Origin: Melastoma dodecandrum
Taxonomy: Eukaryota > Streptophyta > Magnoliopsida > Myrtales > Melastomataceae
Direction: 5' to 3'
NCBI GenBank assembly: GCA_029817715.1
Contig: JARUPY010000031.1
Span: 62,001 to 126,000 of the forward strand
DNA: 64,000 nucleotides
In this document: piece after piece, positions 50,319-60,491 of the stretch
Layout: every line of letters starts with the position of its first letter
Position numbering within the stretch: the stretch's first letter is position 1
Position numbers and translations under genes: made by a program
Notes under the pieces: generated by a model
The model's input: only the letters and a program-made list of their open reading frames with translations
What the model was told of the DNA's origin: nothing
The model's database searches: none

Positions 50319-50859
50319 CGGTCGAGCACGTGGCGTCGGCACCTCTCCTGCGGGGTTTCCCCACCCGGCGCCGTCTCGGCGGCTGGTTGGCGGCGGGCTT
50401 GGGCGTGCCATGGCTGGGCGGCTGCGCGTTCAGTCCGCCAGCGGAGAAGACCATCTCCCTCCAGATCACCCTCGACGCGGACGAGGCGATCAACCCCAAT
50501 GAGCGGAATGAGCCCGCCCCGGTGGTCGTGCGCCTCTACGAGCTGCGCGCGACGAGTGCCTTCGAGCAGGCGAGCTTCTTCGACCTCCTCGACAACGACA
50601 CGGCCAAGCTCGGCGCGGAGCTCGTGGCCAAGCGCGAATACGAGCTCAAGCCCGGCGAGAAGAAGGTGATCACGCGGACGCCCCGTCGGCGGCTCAGCAC
50701 CTCGGCGTGATCGCCGGGTTCCGGCAGATCACCGCGTCCGAATGGCGGGCCACAGCCGACATCGTGCCCGACCGGGACAACGGCTTCCTCATCAAGATCG
50801 ACGCGACCACCGTGACGCTCACACGGCAGCGGGCGTCCTACAAATTCGGGATCTTCTGA
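50315..50859 (+). CDS. tssJ: T6SS outer-membrane lipoprotein TssJ, one frameshift
   Basis: About 180 residues. GTG 50315 overlaps the FHA gene's end. The leader has an arginine-rich start and a hydrophobic stretch with a lipobox (WLGGC), then the transthyretin-like fold: ISLQITLDADEAINPNERNE, PAPVVVRLYELRATSAFEQA, SFFDLLDNDTAKLGAELVAK, and after a shift near 50690 LGVIAGFRQITASEWRATAD and RASYKFGIF. It anchors the TssLM complex to the outer membrane. Confidence 0.9.
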
Positions 50860-50926
50860 TTGCCATGTGGTGCCCGAGACCGCCGCGCGCGGACGTTCCC
50901 CGCCTCCCCAGCCGGAGCAACGAGCG

Positions 50927-52247
50927 ATGACGCTCGTGAGCAAGCCGCTCTGGTCTGAGGGGATGCTGGTCCGGCCGCAGCATTTCCAGCAATACGACCG
51001 CTGGATCGAGCATGTCGTCGAGAACCGGGTGGCGGGCCTGTCGCCCTACGGCTGGGGCCTGCGCCGTCTGTCGCTGGCGGCCGATCTCCTGAGTCTCGGG
51101 CAGGTGGTCGTCCAGTCGCTTGCGGCCGTCATGCCGGACGGGACGGTCATCGACACCGAGACGGGCCTCGTCATCGAGCCGCGCTCCGTTCCACCGGGCA
51201 CGCGCCAAGCGCTGGTGAAGGTCGCCCTCGGCCTCCGGGTGCCGGGTGGGGGCGAGGCGGGCAGCCGCTACCTCTCCGTCACACAATCGGCGCGGGACGA
51301 GACCGCCCCCGAACGGCAGCCCGTCGATCTGACGGTGGGCCGCCTCGCCGTGCGGATCCTGTTCCGAGGGCGAGGCCGAGGACGGTCTCGTGGTCCTGCC
51401 CGTGGCAAGGATCGCGGAGGTCGACGCGGCCGGGGCAGTGATCCTCGACGATGGCTACATCCCGCCCTGCCTCGACGCGCAGGCGAGCCCGCGCTTGGTC
51501 CGCATCGTGGAGGAGATCCGCTCTCTGCTGCGGGGCCGGGCGGAGGCATTGGCCGGGCAGGCCGTGGGCGGCGACGCTGCGACGGAGAGCGCCCGCCTGA
51601 TCGACCTGATCGCGCTCACGGCGATCAACGGCCAGGAGGCGGTGTTCAGCCATTGTGCCGTGACGCCCGGCCTGCACCCGGAACAGGTCTACCGGATCGC
51701 CATCGCCCTGGCGGGGCAACTGGCGACCTTCACGCAGGCGCGCCGCCGCACGGCGGACCTGCCGCCCTACCGTCATCTCGACGCCGACCTGTCCTTCCGG
51801 CCGGTGCTGGAGCAATTGCAACGTCTCCTCGCCGTCGTCGTCTCCCGCGAAGCGATGGCGTTGCCGCTGGAGGATCGCGGCCACGGGATGCGCCTGTCGG
51901 CCATCGCCGACCGAACCCTCTTCCAGGATGCGCGCTTCGTGCTCATCGCCATGGCGAGCCTGCCGACGGAGATGCTGCGGCAGCAACTGCCTGTCTCGCT
52001 GAAGGCGGGATCGGTGGAAGTCATCCGCGATCTCGTGACACTCCAATTGCCGGGGCTGCACCTGCGTCCGCTACCGGTGGCGCCGCGTGAACTGCCGTTC
52101 CTCCAGGGCGCCGTGTATTTCGAAATGGAACGGGCAGGCGATCTCTGGCGCGGACTGGTCCGCTCAGGCGTCTGTGCCTTCCATGTCAGTGGCGATTACC
52201 CGGACCTTCATCTGGAATTCTGGGCCATCCGGGGCAAGCGCCCATGA
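50927..52247 (+). CDS. tssK: T6SS baseplate protein TssK, one frameshift
   Basis: About 440 residues. ATG 50927: LVSKPLWSEGMLVRPQHFQQ, the family hallmark, then YDRWIEHVVENRVAGLSPYG. The frame changes near 51365 (after VRILF); the rest is intact: IPPCLDAQASPRLVRIVEEI, ALTAINGQEAVFSHCAVTPG, LHPEQVYRIAIALAGQLATF, FLQGAVYFEMERAGDLWRGL. TssK links the baseplate to the membrane complex. The stop overlaps the tssL start by ATGA. Confidence 0.93.
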
Positions 52248-53109
52248 CCTCCTCACTCGATTTCGATCCGCCGACCGTGATCGGCTATCGCCCGGGGCGG
52301 GCGGCGCCGCCGATCGCGACCGTGGCGGTGGCTCGCCCGGCCCCTCGGCGCTCGACCGCGGCGGCGGCCGAGGACGGGGCCGCTGGCGACGGCGGCCGGT
52401 CCGGAAACCCCATGACGAACTCATCGCGGCGGCGGCGCCGCTGCTCGCCCTGGTGGCCCGCCTCTCCAGCGGCGTCGCCTCCGCCGACGTGGCCCGGCTG
52501 CGCAGCGAGGTCATCGACAGGATCTACCGCTTCAATGACGCCGCCGCCCGCACCGGTGCGGCGGCACCGCAGGTGCAGACGGCTCGGTACGTGCTCTGCG
52601 CCCTGATCGACGAGGCGGTGATGACGACCTCCTGGGGCAGCACCAGCGATTGGTCGACCAATTCCCTCCTCAACCGGTTCCACGGCGAGACGTGGGGCGG
52701 CGAGACCGTCTTCACCATGCTCGACCAAGCGAAGGCCGATCCGGCGGCCAACATGGCTTTGCTGCGCCTCATCGGAGGTCGCGCTCACGCTGGGCTTCGA
52801 GGGGATGCACCGGGTGCGTGACGATGGCCGTGACCGGCTCGACGCCCTGCGGGAGGAGCTGCGCCGCATCCTGGCGCGCCATCTGCCCACGCCGCCGGCC
52901 GAAAACTCTCCGAGGGCTGGCGCGGCACCGGGGCGGACGGCTCGTTGCGGACCTTCCTGCCGCTCTGGATCGTGTTCGCCGTGGCCGGCTTCGTCCTCGT
53001 CGGCCTGTACTGCGCCCTGCGCTACGGGATCGAGGCGCGGGTCGCCCCGGTCGTCACCGCGATGAACGCCCTCGAACGGCCGGTCGCAGCGCCGGGAGCG
53101 CGGCCATGA
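52244..53109 (+). CDS. tssL: T6SS inner-membrane protein TssL (DotU/IcmH), frameshifted
   Basis: About 288 residues. A Pro/Ala-rich cytoplasmic start, then the DotU domain: ELIAAAAPLLALVARLSSGV, RSEVIDRIYRFNDAAARTGA, RYVLCALIDEAVMTTSWGST, NSLLNRFHGETWGGETVFTM, and LTLGFEGMHRVRDDGRDRLD after a shift. One C-terminal membrane segment, LPLWIVFAVAGFVLVGLYCA. No OmpA extension; the separate OmpA-like protein at 41651 may fill that role. Indels near 52410, 52780 and 52905. ATGA overlap with tssM. Confidence 0.9.
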
Positions 53110-56100
53110 TCCGCGCCTATCTCCTCGGCCTCGCGACGCTGCGCAGCCTCATCGCCCTCATCGGCATCGCCGCCCTCTGCGCCACCCTCTGGCTCGGCGG
53201 GCCGCTGCTCGCCTGGGGGCAGCAGCGCCCCTGGCGCCGGTCGAAACGCGCGTGGCGGTGATCGGCCTCGTCCTCCTGATCTACTTCGGCGGCGCCCTGG
53301 TGCGACTCATCCTGGCCCGGCGGGCCAATGCCCGGATGATCCGCTCACTGCTCGACAGCGGGAGCGCGCCGCGAACCCGGGAAGGGGCGAATGCCGAGGA
53401 ACTCGCGGTGCTGCGGGAGCGCTTCGAGCGGGCCCTGGCGACACTGAAGGACACGCTCTTCGCCGGCCAGAAGGGCGACGCCTACCTCTTCGAATTGCCC
53501 TGGTACATCATCCTCGGGGCGCCCCGCACCGGCAAGACGACGATCCTGCGCAAGTCCGGCCTGGACTTTCCCCTTCAGCGCAACCTCGGCGAGGCGCCGA
53601 TCACCGGCCTCGGGGCGACGCAGCATTGCGACTGGTGGTTCACCGACCGCGCCGTGCTGATCGACACGCCCGGGCGCTACGCCCGCCCAGGACGAGCAGA
53701 CGGCGACGGACCGGTCCGGCTGGCGGGATTTTCTCGGCCTGCTCCGGACCTACCGCAGCCGCCGCCCCCTCGACGGGGTGATCCTGGCCATCAGCCTGCC
53801 GGACATTCTCCTCCAGAACGAGACCGACCGCGCCCGGCATATCACAGCCCTGCGTGCCCGGCTCCAGGAACTCACCCGCACCTGCGGCGCCGACCTGCCG
53901 ATCTATGTCGTCGTCACGAAATGCGATCTCGTGGCGGGTTTCGCCGAGTTCTTCGCGGACCTCGACGAGACCGCGCGGGCCCAGGTCTGGGGCATGCCCC
54001 TCCCCGTGGAGTCCGACCAATCGGAAACAGGTCGGCCCCGCGTTCCAAGGAGCGCTTCGCCTCCCTCTGCTCCCGGCTCGACGCCCTGATGCGGGAACGG
54101 GCCCATGCCGAACGTAGCGTGGCGCGCCGCGCCCAGATCTACCTGTTCCCAAAGGAATTCGCCGCCATCGGCGACGAGACGGGGGCCTTTCTGGCGCGCC
54201 TCTTCGGCCGGACCCGGTTCGAGGCGCCGATGCGCCTGCGCGGCATCTACTTCACCAGCGGTACCCAGGAAGGCATGCCGCTCGATCGGCTGGGACAGGC
54301 CTTCAGCCGCGATTTCGGCGTAAGCCAGACCACGACCACCGCCGAGCCGGGGCCAGGCCGAGGGCTTGGACGACACACGCCCTACTTCATCCATCGTGTC
54401 CTGACCGACGTGATCTTCGTGGAGCAGGGCCTCGGCGGGACCGACCACCGGATCGAGCGCGGTCTCGCGCTGGCCCAGAGCGCGGGTTACGCCGTGGCCG
54501 CGACCCTGGTTCTCGGTTTCGCCGGGTTTCTGGTGGAGCGCGTGGTCCCAGGGCGAGGCCCGCATCGCGGCCACGGCCCACGCGGTGAAGGACGTCGAGG
54601 CACGCCTCCTCGACGTCCCGGCCCGGCCGACGCCGGGCGCGCTGCTTCCAGTCCTGCAGGCCGCCGACGAACTCCTCGCCGCCAGCGGACGGGACGGCGT
54701 CCTCGCGTGGCTCGACGGCTTCACCCTCAGCGCCGTCGCTGCGCTGAGCCCGGCCGCGGAGGGACTGCACCACCGCATCCTCGTCTCGCGCCTGTATCCC
54801 GCCCTCGGGCAGCAGATCGGCGAGCACCTCGCCGCCCTTCTGCGCGGCGGGGCCGACCCGCAGGCCATCCGCGCGTTGCTGCGCAGCTACCTCATGCTCG
54901 GCGAGGCGGGCCGCTTCGAGGCGGGGATCGTCCGCGAGATGGCGCATGACGAGGCGCGGCTTGCCTTCCCCTCGGATCAGGAGCGCGCCACGACCTTGAT
55001 CCGCCACATCGACGGGCTGATACCGCTGCTGCCGAAGCCCCTGCCGATCAACCAGGGTCTCGTCGAGACCGCGCGCCAGAGGCTCACGCGCACCTCGCGA
55101 ACCGACCAAGCCTATGCTCGTCTCCTGCGAGAGGCAGCCCAGACTCCGCGCCTGCGGCCCGTCGATCTCACCGCCGCCATCGGATTCGGCGCCCTGCGCT
55201 TCGCGCCGGGGCCGAGGGATACGGCGGTTTCGATCATCCCTGCCGTCTTCACCCGCGACGCCTTCTACGATTTCGTCCTGCCCCGGCTGCCCAACCTCGT
55301 GCGCGAGGAGATGGGGGTCGATTGGGTCTCCGCGAACGACGGCGGCAGCGCGAGCCCCGTGGTGCAACTCGGCACCCGCGAGGTCATGGACCGCTATGTC
55401 GCGGACTACATCCGCGTCTGGCAGACGGCGCTGAACGCCGTCCGGTTCGCCCCCACGACGGATTCGCATCAGGCCCTGGCGGCGGTGCAGGTGCTGGCGG
55501 GCCCGTCCTCGCCCCTGGAGACCCTGCTCAGCCTCCTGCGCACCCATACCGACCTGCCTCTGCCGGGGAGCCAGAGCGAAACGGCCCCCCCGCTCCCTGG
55601 CGGCGGCCGTCGTGGTCGTCCACCGCCGGCTCGCTCGCCGGAGCGGCGGCGAAGGCGGCTCTCGGCGACGGCGCGTGGCCCGGCACGATCATCGGCGCAC
55701 CGTTCCGGCCGCTGGCAGACCTGATCGCGCCGACCCCGGGGGGCGGCCCGCCGCCCATGGTCCGGATCCGGAGTTGTTCGCCGCCGCCTACGGCACGCTC
55801 TCCAACCGTCGCGAACGCGGCGGATGCGAAGCAGGCGGCGTATCAGGCCGTGGCCAAGCGCGGTGGCGCCGCCGCCGACGCGGTGGTGCAAACTGCGCGC
55901 CGATTCGGCTCTGCGCCCCGAGCCGGTGCGCGGCGTGATGCGGGCGGTCGGCCGGAACGGGCTCCACGTCGATGGTGGATGATGCGCTCACCCACATCAA
56001 CGAGCTGTGGCAGCGAGAGATCGGACCCCAATGCGTCGCGGCCCTCGCCGACCGCTACCCGCTCTCGGCGAATGCCCGTGACGACGTGACCCTACGGGAT

Positions 56101-56696
56101 TTCAGCGATCTCTTCCGCCCCGGCGGGTTGCTGGGGACGAATTCTTCCGCAAGAACATCGCCCCCTTCGTCATCGAGCAGCGCAACGGCTACGTGCCGGC
56201 GGCAATCGACGGCGAGCCCCTGCCGCTGAAAGCGGAGGCGCTGGCGCAGTTCTACCGGGCCAAGGCGATCCGCAGCGCCTTCTTCGGCGGAGCGAATGCC
56301 ACGCCCTCGCTGAAGTTCAGCCTGCGGCCGAGCTTCCTCGATCCCCGGCTCCTGCGGGCGACGCTGGCTATCGACGGGCGTGAGATCGTCTACCGCCATG
56401 AGGCGACCCGCGCCTACGACATCGAGTGGCCCACCAAGACCGATGCCAGCACCGTCACGGTGACGCTCACCGACCTGAACGGGAAGGAGGCTCTGGTCGA
56501 GCGGTCGGGTGCCTGGCCGATCCTGCGCCTCGTGGACGCCACCGCTCTGGCGGCGCGCGGAGGCGCCGACCAATACAGCATGACGATCAAGACCGAGGAC
56601 GGGGCGAGCGTCATCTACCAGGTCAAGGCTTCAGGGGTCAGCAACCCCTTCGGCCTCGGCCTGCTGCGGGGATTCCGCTGCCCGGATTCCCTATGA
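53106..56696 (+). CDS. tssM: T6SS inner-membrane protein TssM (IcmF), frameshifted
   Basis: About 1190 residues. Two N-terminal membrane segments (SLIALIGIAALCATLWLGGP; VIGLVLLIYFGGALVRLILA). Nucleotide-binding loop ILGAPRTGKTTILRKSGLDF, then HCDWWFTDRAVLIDTPGRYA, VVVTKCDLVAGFAEFFADLD and, later, GYAVAATLVLGFAGFLVERV (third segment). Periplasmic part: LPRLPNLVREEMGVDWVSAN, TLRDFSDLFRPGGLL, FFRKNIAPFVIEQRNGYVPA, ending SNPFGLGLLRGFRCPDSL. About nine indels. The NTP loop is complete, so the motor is not of the degenerate IcmF type. Confidence 0.9.
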
Positions 56697-57611
56697 CGCC
56701 GCCGCCCCGCCCCGCACGGCCGGTTCCCCCCGGCAACCGTCCTCGATGGGCGTTACACCCTGACCGGCATCCTCGGCCGGGGCGGGACGGGCACGGTGTA
56801 CCGGGCGGTCGATCGCCTTGGTTGGGAGGAGGTCGCGATCAAGATCGGCGCGGGGCAGGGACCCCAGGCCGACCGGATCCGGCAACTGATCCGACGGGAG
56901 GCCGACTGCCTTGGAAGGGTGAGGCATCCCCGCATCGTCCGCCTGCGCGGGCTGACGCGCCTCGGCAACGACGAGGCCCCTGGTCCTGGACAGACTCCCC
57001 GGCCGGACGCTGGCGGCGATCCTCTCCGGGCGGCCGGGTGAAGGGCTGAGCGAGGGGGCAGCGCTGCGCCTTCTCCACGATGTCGGCGACGCCCTCGCTG
57101 GCCTGCACCGAACGGGGTTCGTCCATGGGGACGTGAAGCCCGGCAACGTCATCTTGGCGCCCGACGGCCACGCGACGCTAATCGATTGCGGGACGGCCCG
57201 GCGCTTCGATGAACCAGCCGATGCGGCGTTCGCCGCGCCCGACCTCACCGACCTCACGCCCGGCTATGCCGCGCCGGACCGGCTCGCCGGGGGTCCGCCG
57301 GACCGACGTGACGACGTGTTCTCCCTCGCCCTCCTCGCCTTCGTGACGATGACCGGGCGGCCCCTGCCCACAGGTGACATCACCTCAGCAGCACTGCGCC
57401 GAGGGTCTCCCCCGCCGCCGGGTATGGATCCCGCGCGCTGGATCGTCCTTCGGCAGGGGCTGGCTCCCGGCCGTGCATCCCGGCCCCACGACGCGGCGGC
57501 CTTCGCCGCCCGCCTCGGTCGCCCGAGCCCCGCGGACCGCTGGCGGCGTGGGGCGAGGCGCGAGTCCGCGCGCTCGGCCAGCCTGCGCCACCGCTGCCCG
57601 TCCTCTCCTAA
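56693..57611 (+). CDS. Ser/Thr protein kinase of the T6SS cluster (PpkA-like), atypical catalytic motifs, frameshifted
   Basis: About 305 residues. Glycine-rich loop ILGRGGTGTVYRAVDRLGWE, VAIK lysine (EEVAIKIGAGQG), LVLDRLPGRTLAAILSG, a catalytic loop reading FVHGDVKPGNVILAPDGHAT and IDCGTARR, then PGYAAPDRLAGGPPDRRDDV and FSLALLAFVTMTGRPLP. The HRD and DFG motifs are HGD and DCG, but the Asp of each is kept. No membrane segment or extra domain. ATGA overlap with tssM. Indels near 56725, 56985 and 57590. It may phosphorylate the FHA protein. Confidence 0.82.
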
Positions 57612-57636
57612 CCCTCCCTTCGCAGGAGCGATTGCC

Positions 57637-59157
57637 ATGCCGGGTCCGTCCACCAGTGCCGATACGGAGATCACCCTCACGCTGGCCGGAGGGCGCCTCG
57701 ATCAGGGCCTTCATGTGGAGGCCGTGACCGGCGAGGAGGGCCTGTCCGAACCCTATGCGTTTCGGGTGACTTTCCGCTCGAACGACGCGATCAAGGCCGC
57801 CGACGTCATCGGCAAGGGCGTGTCGCTCACGGTCAAGACGGAGGCGGGCGAGTTGCCGGTTCACGGCGTGGCCCTCGCGTTCAGCGCGGAGGACCCCCTG
57901 GCCCAACAGGGCTTCGTCTACGCCGTGCTAATCGTACCGCAGGTGAAGTTGCTCGACCTCACACGGCAGAATCAAGTCTACGGCTCCGAACAGAAGATTT
58001 CGGTGAGGGATCTCATCGATCAGGAGATGAAGGCGAGTCTGGCCGCCCACCATGGGCACTCGTCCATCCCGCACGAACTCAATCTCACCGGGACCTACCG
58101 CGAGCGTGAGGTTCATCGTCCAGTACGAGGAGACGGATCTCGCGTTCCTGTCGCGCTGGTGCGAGAGCAACGGCATCTTCTTCTTCTTCAAGCAGGAGAG
58201 CGATCACGAGACCATCGTCTTCGGCGACGCGAACACGGCGTTCGTGCCGGCCAAGACGTTGCCCTATCGCCATGGGCACAAGCCCGATCGTCACGTCCGA
58301 GGCGGCGATCACGTCCTTCGGCTTCGAGGCCCAGGCCATCTCCGAAACGGTGATCCTGCGGGACTACAACCCAGTGAAGCCAGCGCTCCCGCTCCTGTCG
58401 AAGACCGCCGTGACGGGCGGGTTTGCTCGGCAATGTCGTGCAGTACGGCCAGAACTATCTGGAGCCCGAGGAGGGCGATCGCCTCGCCAAGATCCGCGCG
58501 GAGGAGATCGCCTGCCGCGGCACGGTGTTCCGGGGACGCAGCAACGCGCCGCAACTGAGGCCCGGCTGCTTCTTCACCTGAAAAACCACCCCTCCCTCGA
58601 CGACCAGTACCTCGTGATCAAGGTCACCCACGCGGTCGCCACGCCTGCCCCGGCCGGGTACGGCTCCGTGACGGTGATTGATGGTCAGCCCTACGGCAAC
58701 ATTTTCGAAGCCATCCCGCTCTCGGTTGCCTTCCGCCCGGAGCGGCGGATGCCGCGGCCCACCATCCCGGGGATCTTCACCGCCTTCGTCGACGGCGAGG
58801 CCGACGGGACGCGCGCCGAGATCGATGCGCAGGGCCGCTATAAGGTGCGCATCCGTTTCGACGAGGGGTCGCACGCCCCCGCGAAGGCGAGCGAGTTCAT
58901 CCGCAAGGCTGAACCCTATGCCGGCCCCTCCGATACCGGGATGCACTTCCCCCTGCTGAAGGGAACGGAAGTGCTGCTCTGCTGTATCAACGGGGATATC
59001 GACCGGCCGATCATCCTCGGGGCGGTGGCCAAACCCGCTGACGCCCAACGTCGCGACCGAGCGCAACCACACCTTCAACCGGTTCCGCTCACCGGCCGGC
59101 ACCGTGGTGGAGATGAACGACGGCGTGGCGAACCGCGCCACCTGCCGCGCGCCCTGA
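57637..59157 (+). CDS. vgrG: T6SS spike protein VgrG (TssI), frameshifted
   Basis: About 505 residues. ATG 57637 after AGGAG. gp27-like half: ITLTLAGGRLDQGLHVEAVT, SEPYAFRVTFRSNDAIKAAD, FIVQYEETDLAFLSRWCESN, GIFFFFKQESDHETIVFGDA, NYLEPEEGDRLAKIRAEEIA. gp5-like half: RPTIPGIFTAFVDGEADGTR, AEIDAQGRYKVRIRFDEGSH, DTGMHFPLLKGTEVLLCCIN, GDIDRPIILGAV, TERNHTFNRFRSPAGTVVEM. It stops shortly after this, so it is a core VgrG without a C-terminal effector domain, unless an indel near 59150 cuts it short. At least five indels. Confidence 0.9.
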
Positions 59158-59170
59158 TCGGCCCTCGTCG

Positions 59171-59567
59171 ATGTCCTGGCCAACGCCCCCGCTACGGACG
59201 ACGCCCTGGCAGATTCCGACGCGGGAACGCAGCCCCCTCGATACCCTCGTGCGGGTAGCGCTGCGCGCGCACCTGTTTCCTGGTGAGCCCACACGGACGC
59301 CCTTCACCCCCCTCCCGGAGGGGAGGGGGATGTGGGGGGCCTTACCGGATGGGACGAGGGTGGCCCTCACCCTCGCCACAGCGCCCTCGACCGAGCGGCG
59401 CCAAGGCGAGCGCGCCCGCGCCGGTCTCCGTGTGACCGGCACGGTGGCCACCCGGCGGGCGGGGATACTGGGTCGAGGCCGATCTCCTCGTGGATCTCGC
59501 CACGCGGGCCGTCGTCCAGTGCGATGTGGAGGTGCACGACACCGGAAACATCACCATCGAGTTGTGA
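59171..59567 (+). CDS. Hypothetical protein between vgrG and hcp, one frameshift
   Basis: ATG 59171. VALRAHLFPGEPTRTPF, DGTRVALTLATAPSTERRQG and ARAGLRVTGTVAT lead, after a shift near 59455, to YWVEADLLVDLATRAVVQCD and a stop at 59565 (NITIEL). A C-rich/G-rich hairpin lies inside at 59308-59329. About 130 residues; a repeated beta-strand character (TVA..., VEADLLVDL, VQCDVEVHDTGNITI) is visible. Being next to vgrG it could be an adaptor or effector-linked protein, but no family is recognised. A VgrG C-terminal extension is the alternative. Confidence 0.4.
59308..59329. repeat. C-run/G-run hairpin
   Basis: CCCCCTCCC (59308-59316) pairs with GGGAGGGGG (59321-59329) around a GGAG loop. The sequence resembles palindromic repeats frequent between genes in GC-rich genomes. 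Its position within the open frame at 59171 makes that frame doubtful or suggests an insertion. Confidence 0.45.
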
Positions 59568-59678
59568 GCATGAATTTGCGCAATGCGACGCCCAGCAACG
59601 AAGATCTGCACAGTTCATATATGCAGATAAATTCGCAAAACCTTCCTATTTCAGTGACTTAATGAGTGATTTTCATTT

Positions 59679-59692
59679 GGCCCATCCCTTGC
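59679..59692 (+). promoter_or_regulatory. Sigma-54 (-24/-12) promoter of hcp
   Basis: TTTGGCCCATCCCTTGCG contains GG (59679-59680) and GC (59691-59692) with exactly 10 bases between, matching the sigma-54 consensus TGGCAC-N5-TTGC at most positions. A start site about 12 bases downstream would lie about 43 bases before the hcp ATG. A sigma-54 activator gene lies about 800 bases downstream. Confidence 0.65.
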
Positions 59693-59746
59693 GCGACAGA
59701 GAGGGCCGGCTCGCTCCGGCATGTATCTACTCAGGAGGACTGCACG

Positions 59747-60265
59747 ATGGCGCTCGACGCCTACATGACCATTAAGGGCAAGAAGCAGGGCACGATCTCC
59801 AGCGAAGCGGGAACGATCCGCAGCGCGGGCTCCGGCGCGAAGTACGACAAGCACGGCGACGAGATCGTGGTGCTGGCCTTCAATAGCAGCGTGATCAACC
59901 CGCGCGATCCGAAGTCCGGCTTCACCAGCGGCGCCCGCATCCATCAGCCGGTGGTCTTCACGAAGCTCATGGACCGCTCCTCGCCGCTCCTGTGGCAGGC
60001 CCTCGCCAAGGGCGAGACGCTGGAGGAAATCGTCTGCAAGTTCTACCGCCCGGACACGGCCGGACTGGGAGAGCCGGAGGAGTTTTTCGAGTATCGGTGG
60101 CAGAATGCGAAGCTTTGCGACGGTAAGTCGTATCTTCCTTTGACCGTCGACTCGAAAAACGACCATCTCCGCCCGATGGAGGATTGGTCTTTCACTTATG
60201 AAAAGGTAACGTGGAAGCATACGAAGGCGTCGACCGAAGGCCAGGATTCCTGGCAGGCAGTCTGA
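59747..60265 (+). CDS. hcp: T6SS tube protein Hcp (TssD)
   Basis: Forms hexameric rings of the inner tube and is secreted. 172 residues, intact. ATG 59747 with AGGAGGA 8 bases upstream, the strongest ribosome site in the cluster. MALDAYMTIKGKKQGTISSE, DEIVVLAFNSSVINPRDPKS, ARIHQPVVFTKLMDRSSPLL, EEFFEYRWQNAKLCDGKSYL, EDWSFTYEKVTWKHTKAS are typical. It has its own sigma-54 promoter and a strong hairpin after its stop, so it is probably transcribed alone and at high level. Confidence 0.96.
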   Translation: MALDAYMTIKGKKQGTISSEAGTIRSAGSGAKYDKHGDEIVVLAFNSSVINPRDPKSGFTSGARIHQPVVFTKLMDRSSPLLWQALAKGETLEEIVCKFYRPDTAGLGEPEEFFEYRWQNAKLCDGKSYLPLTVDSKNDHLRPMEDWSFTYEKVTWKHTKASTEGQDSWQAV

Positions 60266-60271
60266 TCCGTC

Positions 60272-60306
60272 GATGGGGCAGGCCGGGCAACCGGCCTCGC
60301 CCCATC
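60272..60306 (+). terminator. Strong hairpin after hcp
   Basis: GATGGGGC (60272-60279) and GCCCCATC (60299-60306) pair as the outer stem, GGCCGG and CCGGCC as the inner stem with a GCAA loop. Total 14 base pairs with a small bulge. No T-run, so it may block 3' exonucleases as well as end transcription. It separates hcp from the regulator gene. Confidence 0.6.
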
Positions 60307-60491
60307 ACGCGTCGGGCGCGCCTTCGGGCAAAGGAGGGGTCCGTCCGTTTCGCTTGCGCGCCCCGAATCGGCCTTTCGGAATCGCCAGCCGGACGCGATC
60401 AGGCGGTGCCCGGAGGGTACGGCATCGCTCGCGGTCCCAGGCGCCGTCTGGGACCGGCAAACCGTGGTCCACAGTCAACGAGGACGGTTTT

